DNA of 64,000 nucleotides from Hepsetus odoe (Eukaryota > Chordata > Actinopteri > Characiformes > Hepsetidae). Below, piece by piece: positions 58,870-64,000 of this stretch. Position 1 is the first letter of the stretch, and each line of letters opens with the position of its first letter. The stretch is from NCBI GenBank assembly GCA_017165825.1, contig CM029370.1, positions 26,374,247-26,438,246 of the forward strand, in the 5' to 3' direction. Under the pieces are notes generated by a model that worked only from the letters and a program-made list of their open reading frames with translations, searched no databases and was not told the origin of the DNA. Both the position numbers and the translations under genes were made by a program.

Positions 58870-59878
58870 GTAACTGTGGTTCTGTATGGCGAAGTCAGGT
58901 GTTACGAAGTCAGGTAGTTCAGGATATGTTTGATGGCAGTGTAACAGTGGTGAGATCTGCAGTGGGAGTGACGGATGCATTTAAGGTAGAGGTGGGATTA
59001 CATTAAGGATCAGCACTGGGCCCATTCTTGTTTGCAACAGTAATGGACAGGTTGACAGACAAGATTAGACAGGAGTCTCCGTAGATGATGATGTGTGCTT
59101 ATGATATTTTGATCTGCAGTGAGAGTAGGGAGCAGCTTGAGGAGAACCAGGAGAGATGGAGATCTGCTCTAGAGAGGAAAGGAATGAAAGTGAGTAGGTC
59201 AAAGACAGAATACATGAGTGTTAATGAAAAGGAGGACAGTGGAGTTGTTAGGATGCAGGGAGTAGAGGTGACAAAGGTGGAGGAGTTTAAGAACTTGGGA
59301 TCAACAGTTCAGTGCGAGCGAGGGTGAAAGAGAGGTGAAGAAGAGATTGCAGGCAGGTTGGAATAGGTGGAGAAGAGTGGCTGGAGTGATTTGTGACAGA
59401 CGGCTACCAGCTATAGTAAAGCGGAAGGTTTACAGGACAGTAGTGAGACCAACTATGTTGTATAGGTTGGAGACACTGGCACTGACAAAAAGACAGGAGG
59501 CAGAGCTGGAGGTGTCAGCATTAAAGGTGCTGAGATTTTTGTTGGGTATAACAGGGATGGAAAGGATTAGGAAAAAGTTTATTAGAAGGACAGCTTCGGT
59601 TAGACATCTTGGAGAAAAAGTTTGAGAAGCAAGGTTGTGTTGGTTTGGACATGTCCAGAAGAGAGATGAGGATTATATTGGAAGAGGGATGCTGAAGATG
59701 GAGTTGAAAGCAATAAGGAGAAGAGGAAGACCAAAGAGGAGGTTTATGGACGTGGTGAGAGAAGACATGCAGGCGGTTGGCTTGAAGCGGGAAGATGCAG
59801 AGGACCGTAAGAAATGGAAACGGTTGATGTGCTGTGGTGACCCCTAAACGGGAGAAGCTAACAGAAAAAGAAGAAAAG
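58870..59878 (+). mobile_element. RTE-like LINE fragment in tandem unit 1
   Basis: It begins tgtggttctgtatggcgaag (WFCM region) and reads in pieces: SESREQLEENQERWRSALER, KTEYMSVNEKEDSGVV, WNRWRRVAGVICDRR, VYRTVVRPTMLYRLET and RRRGRPKRRFMDVVREDM, ending ggtgacccctaaacgggaga. The catalytic FADD region reads ayD with a stop before it. Frameshifts and stops disable it. Confidence 0.9.
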
Positions 59879-60719
59879 GAGTAACACTGGAGAATATCTC
59901 TCCCTTTTGAATAACTGATGGAGCCAGGCGTAGGGAAAGCCTTCACTCATCCGTAGTGCACTCCATCCACCACAACATCCTCAATGAAGTTCAAAAGGGA
60001 TTTTGTTGCTATGGTATCTGATTGTGATACCTGAGGCAGCCAGATGATTATTAACCCCCTTTTTATTTATCATAATTGAAGTTTCTTCTCATTCATTTCA
60101 AATCTTTTTCACATTAAATCAAAAGAACAGACCCTTATGGAACACCTCACGACTGGACGTCCAATATGACTGACAGAAAATGGGAATTCTATTCAATTCA
60201 ACCTACATTTACTAGATACTGATGCAACTTACTAACATTGGCAATAAACATGTCTTGGTTAGAGGAAAGCAGAGGGACATAATTTGACCTGTGTCAACTC
60301 TGAACTGAATTCAAGAAAGGAGCCAAGACTCCAAAGTCAATATCGTGGTCTACCTCTCCTCCAACCCCAATGAGCAGTCTACTGTAATGGCCAGCTGTAA
60401 TGGCCAGTGGAGGAGGACTCCAGTCACCCCCTAGGAGTCCCTTTAAAATCCCCTTTACCTCCATATTGTTCCTTATAGCTATGCAAAATGTCATCATGCT
60501 GTTAAATAAAGACTGTACTTAGCTTTTATTGGTGTTATCAGACCTTTCGTTTGTTCCTCTGTAAAAGTGACAACTTATCAAATCAGCAGAAGCTACTTCT
60601 TGGTCCCTAGTTTCAAATTCATCAGTTTCATGATCTGTAATAAAGTTCATTCTTCTTAACCATCTGATCAGTAAATCAGGCGTGGCCATAAAGACTCTGC
60701 CTCCTCCACAAGTTGAGTG

Positions 60720-60725
60720 TATAAA
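60720..60725 (+). promoter_or_regulatory. TATA box of fabp copy 2
   Basis: TATAAA in gagtgtataaatgatctg, 93 bases before the ATG at 60813. Flanks match copy 1 (aggcgtggccataaagactc upstream). Confidence 0.65.
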
Positions 60726-60812
60726 TGATCTGACACAACTGTAGGACCTACACAGGCAAGACAACTACTCAACTTCTGAGCTATACTGACCTAGAGAAGT
60801 TACATTTCCAAG

Positions 60813-61899
60813 ATGGATGCTTTCCTGGGAAGCTGGGTAATGGTGAGCTCTGAAAATTTTGAGGAATACTTGCAAGCAATTGGTAAGATCTGTTTTTCTC
60901 TCTCTCTTTTGTGATGGCATTTCTAATCTAACTCTGTTCCAGTGTATTTTTATTGACAACTTTGTCATGAATGGTTCTTTTTGATCTATATTCCCACAGG
61001 ATATGACCGAAATGTTACAGAATTGGTGGTATAGTAAAACCAGTGATCTTAATTTCCCAAAAGAAAGGACAAAGTGGTGGTAAAAACAACGACCAGTGTT
61101 AGTTCAAGTGAATACTCTTTCATTCTGGGTGAAGAGTTTGACGAGAAAGCATGAACAATACAAGTAAGCACCTGTGTTTCATTTTCAAACAAGAGTTTCA
61201 ATGCGGGCAAAGAAAGGTTCACTCCAGATCCTCCAAGTCCTTCAACCAAAACACTGTGATTAGTTTTGATATTTGAATTAACAGGCACCTAGGTATCAAA
61301 AATTAGATTAAAAATGAAAGATACCACATAATCTGGTTTAGAAGGAGTTTTACTATTATATCTCTCACCATTACTGAATCTTTCTACTCAGAACTTGCTG
61401 TTATATAAAACAAATCTGTTTACACTATTTGAAATCCCAATATCATTTTTAAAACAGTGTTTAGAAATGTAGTTTTAGTTGTAATTTTACTTTGAAATTC
61501 GTTAAAGAAACTGCTGTTTAAAAGCTACAGAACATTGTTGTGATGAAACTGTTGACAGGAAGCCAAACTACATTCATTGCTTCATATTTCATTTCTTTAT
61601 GCTAACTGAAAAACAACAAGTTAAGGTATGCTGAGCTATGTCTGTTTTTGTAGTCTGTGGTAACCATTGAAGGAGACAAACTTGTGCATGTGCAGAAGTG
61701 GGACGGTAAATCCAGCACCCTCACCCACGAGATCAGAGGTGACCAGCAGATCGTGGTGAGTCTCTTGACTTGTAAAGCAAACGTGAGTGTAGATGGCAGG
61801 TGGGAAAGCACAAGTAAACCTCTTTTTGATACATTTTTCCAGACTCTGCAATGTGGGGATGCTGTGGCTATTCTCACCTATGAGAGGACAAGCATCTGA
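60813..61899 (+). pseudogene. Fatty-acid-binding protein copy 2, disabled
   Basis: Exons align to copy 1: 60813-60882 (MDAFLGSWVMVSSENFEEYL, intact length), 61000-61163, 61654-61755 (102 nt, intact: SVVTIEGDKLVHVQKWDGKS, STLTHEIRGDQQIV) and 61843-61899 (TLQCGDAVAILTYERTSI, stop). Exons 1, 3 and 4 look sound. Exon 2 is broken: after the junction the frame reaches TAG at 61032-61034, there are further small indels, and the T-A-D-D-R region is cut to aaagcatgaacaatac. The C-terminal R-x-Y lipid-carboxylate motif reads L-T-Y here, whereas copy 1 has R-T-Y. A functional protein is not expected unless the assembly is wrong in exon 2. Confidence 0.8.
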
Positions 61900-62036
61900 G
61901 GTCGACAGCAAAAAGGAGAGAAAGCAGGATATACCATTGCCTTATGTCTAATGTGCTGAGAAGAATTTCGTGTTGTCTTTGAACATGCTGTCCTGCTTTT
62001 TTTCTTCCATGGTCCTTCCTCTTCTCTTCCAATCTC

Positions 62037-62042
62037 AATAAA
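62037..62042 (+). terminator. fabp copy 2 polyadenylation signal
   Basis: AATAAA 138 bases after the stop, in ctcaataaagaaacaag, followed by the SINE tail fragment at 62054-62142. Confidence 0.6.
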
Positions 62043-62319
62043 GAAACAAGCATAGAAAGTGACTATTCTTGTCATTGTGAAAATTGGCACAACACGCAGT
62101 GAACCACTGTAATCACTTCTTAAACATCTATTGAAAGCGCCCAAACAAATTTTAGGCTTTCCACAAACTTATTTGTTCTTAAATGCCCTTCAGAATAGCA
62201 CAGGTCCAGTTAGTATTATGGTGAGTAGACAAAATCAGAAGATATCGTTACATTCATTCACTTTTACCCTGACACCAATTTAAGTTCATTGAAATGAATT
62301 AAAATAGTTGAGTAACATT

Positions 62320-63305
62320 GTGGTTCTGTATGAAGAAGTCAGGTGTTACAGAGAAGTATGTGAGAGTAGTTCAGGATATGTTTGATGGCAGTGTAACAGT
62401 GGTGAGATCTGCAGTGGGAGTGACGGATGCATTTAAGGTAGAGGTGGGATTTCATTAAGGATCAGCAGTGGGCCCATTCTTGTTTGCAACAGTAATGGAC
62501 AGGTTGACAGACGAGATTAGACAGGAGTCTCCGTGGATGACGATGATGCTTACGATGTTCAAACTGCAGTGAGTAGGGAGCAGCAGGAGAACCAGGAGGA
62601 GAGATGGAGTCTGCTCTAGAGAAAGGGATGAAAGTGAAGTAGTCAAAGACAGAATACATGATTGTTAATGAAAAGGAGGACAGTGGAGTAGTTAGGATGC
62701 AGGAGTAGAGGTGACAAAGGTGGAGGAGTTTAAGACAGGATCAACAGTTCAGTGTGGCGAGGTGAAAGAGAGGTGAAGAAGAGAGTGCAGGCAGGTTGGA
62801 ATGGGTGGAAGAGGCCTGGAGTGATTTGTCACCAGACGGGTACCAACTATAGTAAAGCGGAAGGTTTACAGGACAGTAGTGAGACCAGCTATGTTATACA
62901 GGTTAGAGATGGTGGCACTGATGAAAAGACAGGAGGCAGAGCTAGAGGTGTCAGAGTTAAAGGTGCTGAGATTTTTGTTGGGTGTAACAGGGATGGAAAG
63001 GATTAGGAAAAAGTTTATTAGAAGGACAGCTTCGGTTAGACGTCTTGGAGACAAAGTTTGAGAAGCAAGGTTGCGTTGGTTTGGACATGCCCAGAAGCGA
63101 GATGACGATTATATTGGAAGGGGGATGCTGAAGATGGAGTTGAAAGCAATAAGGAGAAGAGGAAGACCAAAGAGGAGGTTTATGGACGTGGTGAGAGAAG
63201 ACATGCAGGTGGTTGTTTTGAAGCGGGAAGATGCAGAGGACCGTAAGAAATGGGAACGGTTGATGTGCTGTGGTGACCCCTAAACGGGAGAAGCCAACAG
63301 AAAAA
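62320..63305 (+). mobile_element. RTE-like LINE fragment in tandem unit 2
   Basis: Same 5' truncation point and 3' end as the fragment at 58870 (tgtggttctgtatgaagaag to ggtgacccctaaacgggaga). It has more small deletions (for example FADD region gatgatgcttacgatgttc). The shared breakpoints show one insertion copied by the tandem duplication, not two insertions. Confidence 0.9.
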
Positions 63306-63704
63306 TAAGAAAAGGAGTAACACTGGAGAATATCTCTCCCTTTTGAATAACTGATGGAGCCAGACGTAAAGGGGAAAGCCTTCACTCATCCATCAGTGCA
63401 CTCATCCACCCACAACATCCTCAATGAAGTTCAAAAGGGATTTTGTTGCTATGGTATCTGATTGTGATACCTGAGGCAGCCAGCTGATTATTAACCCTTT
63501 TTATTTATCATAATTGAAGTTTCTTCTCATTAACAATCTCTTTCCACATTAAATCAAAAGAACAGACCCTTATGGAACACCTCACGACTGGACGTCCAAT
63601 ATGACTGATAGAAAATGGGAATTCTATTTAATTGAATCTACATTTACTAGCTACTGATGCAACTTACTAACATTGGCAACCAAACATGTCTTGGTTGAGG
63701 AGAA

Positions 63705-64000
63705 AGCAGAGGGGACATAATTTCAAACCTGTCAACTTTGAACTGAATTCAGGAAAGGAGCCAAGACTCCAAAGACAATATCGTGGTCTACCTCTCCTCC
63801 AACCCCAATGAGCAGTCTACTGTAATGGCCAGCTGTAATGGCCAGTGGAGGAGGACTCCAGTCACCCCCTAGGAGTCCCTTTAAAATCTCCTTTACCTCC
63901 ATATTGTTCCTTGTAAGCTATGTACAAAATGTCATCATGCTGTTAAATAAAGACTGTACTTAGTTTTTATTGGTGTTATCAGACCTTTAGCTTGTTCCTC
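63705..64000 (+). repeat. Start of tandem unit 3 (pkib 3' UTR piece)
   Basis: gcagaggggacataatttcaaacctg, then the same deleted 3' UTR as unit 2 including ccagctgtaatggccagtgg, AATAAA at about 63946 and attggtgttatcagacc. The window stops about 270 bases short of where a third fabp ATG would fall. Confidence 0.85.

Larger units (their letters stand above)
56175..60271 (+). repeat. Tandem unit 1 (pkib 3' UTR + fabp + LINE)
   Basis: It begins in the last codons of pkib (gcggaggggacataatttca) and runs through the full pkib 3' UTR, the fabp-like gene, a SINE scrap and a LINE fragment, ending in tgtcttggttagagg. Unit 2 (60272-63704) and the start of unit 3 (63705 onward) repeat the same order. 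Unit 1 has about 0.7 kb of 3' UTR (roughly 56385-57105) that units 2 and 3 both lack. Confidence 0.85.
60272..63704 (+). repeat. Tandem unit 2 (pkib 3' UTR piece + fabp + LINE)
   Basis: 60277-60550 repeats the pkib 3' UTR with a shared internal deletion and a ccagctgtaatggccag insertion that unit 3 also has. Then follow the fabp promoter, gene copy 2, the SINE scrap, the LINE fragment and the same spacer (ggagccag, tcaatgaagttcaaaaggga, ggaacacctcacgactggac). Confidence 0.85.

Overview
The window is nuclear DNA from a ray-finned (teleost) fish. The evidence is vertebrate genes with GT-AG introns, tRNA-derived SINEs, Tc1/mariner elements and non-LTR retrotransposon tails of kinds common in fish, and long simple-sequence arrays. 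I could not fix the order or species.

Four host loci are recognisable, in the order hsf2(+) - serinc1(-) - pkib(+) - fabp(+). From general knowledge this matches the human 6q22 block HSF2-SERINC1-PKIB-FABP7. (1) 847-6157 holds the 3' six coding exons of hsf2; the DNA-binding and trimerisation exons lie off the left edge. (2) 7928-13501 holds a complete ten-coding-exon serinc1 on the minus strand, 459 codons, tail-to-tail with hsf2. (3) pkib has two coding exons (53299-53443 and 56107-56189, 75 codons). Its probable non-coding first exon and CRE-bearing promoter lie near 22.0 kb, so its first intron would be about 31 kb. (4) From 57.3 kb to the right edge there is a tandem duplication. Each unit carries a piece of the pkib 3' UTR, a four-exon fatty-acid-binding-protein gene and a non-LTR retrotransposon fragment. 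Both fabp copies inside the window are disabled by frameshifts and stops, and a third unit begins at the right edge.

The space from 13.6 to 53.2 kb is repeat-dominated. It holds a telomere-like (CCCTAC)-type minisatellite about 90 bp upstream of the serinc1 start codon, a 1 kb GTCT/ATCT array with exactly 152 consecutive GTCT units, and a 1 kb CT/CTCTCG polypyrimidine array. About two dozen copies or fragments of one tRNA-derived SINE family occur across the window, with two alternative 3' tails. There are also several Tc1/mariner transposons, all with broken transposases, foldback MITEs, and truncated RTE-like retrotransposons. A U2 snRNA pseudogene lies in the last hsf2 intron.

I found no bacterial-type system, CRISPR array, integrated virus or previously unknown protein-coding system. 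The most interesting points are the stepwise pkib-fabp tandem duplication with decaying fabp copies, a perfect CRE at the putative promoter of a PKA inhibitor gene, the telomere-like array at the serinc1 promoter, and the U2 pseudogene. Long open frames inside the simple repeats are artefacts of repeat periodicity.
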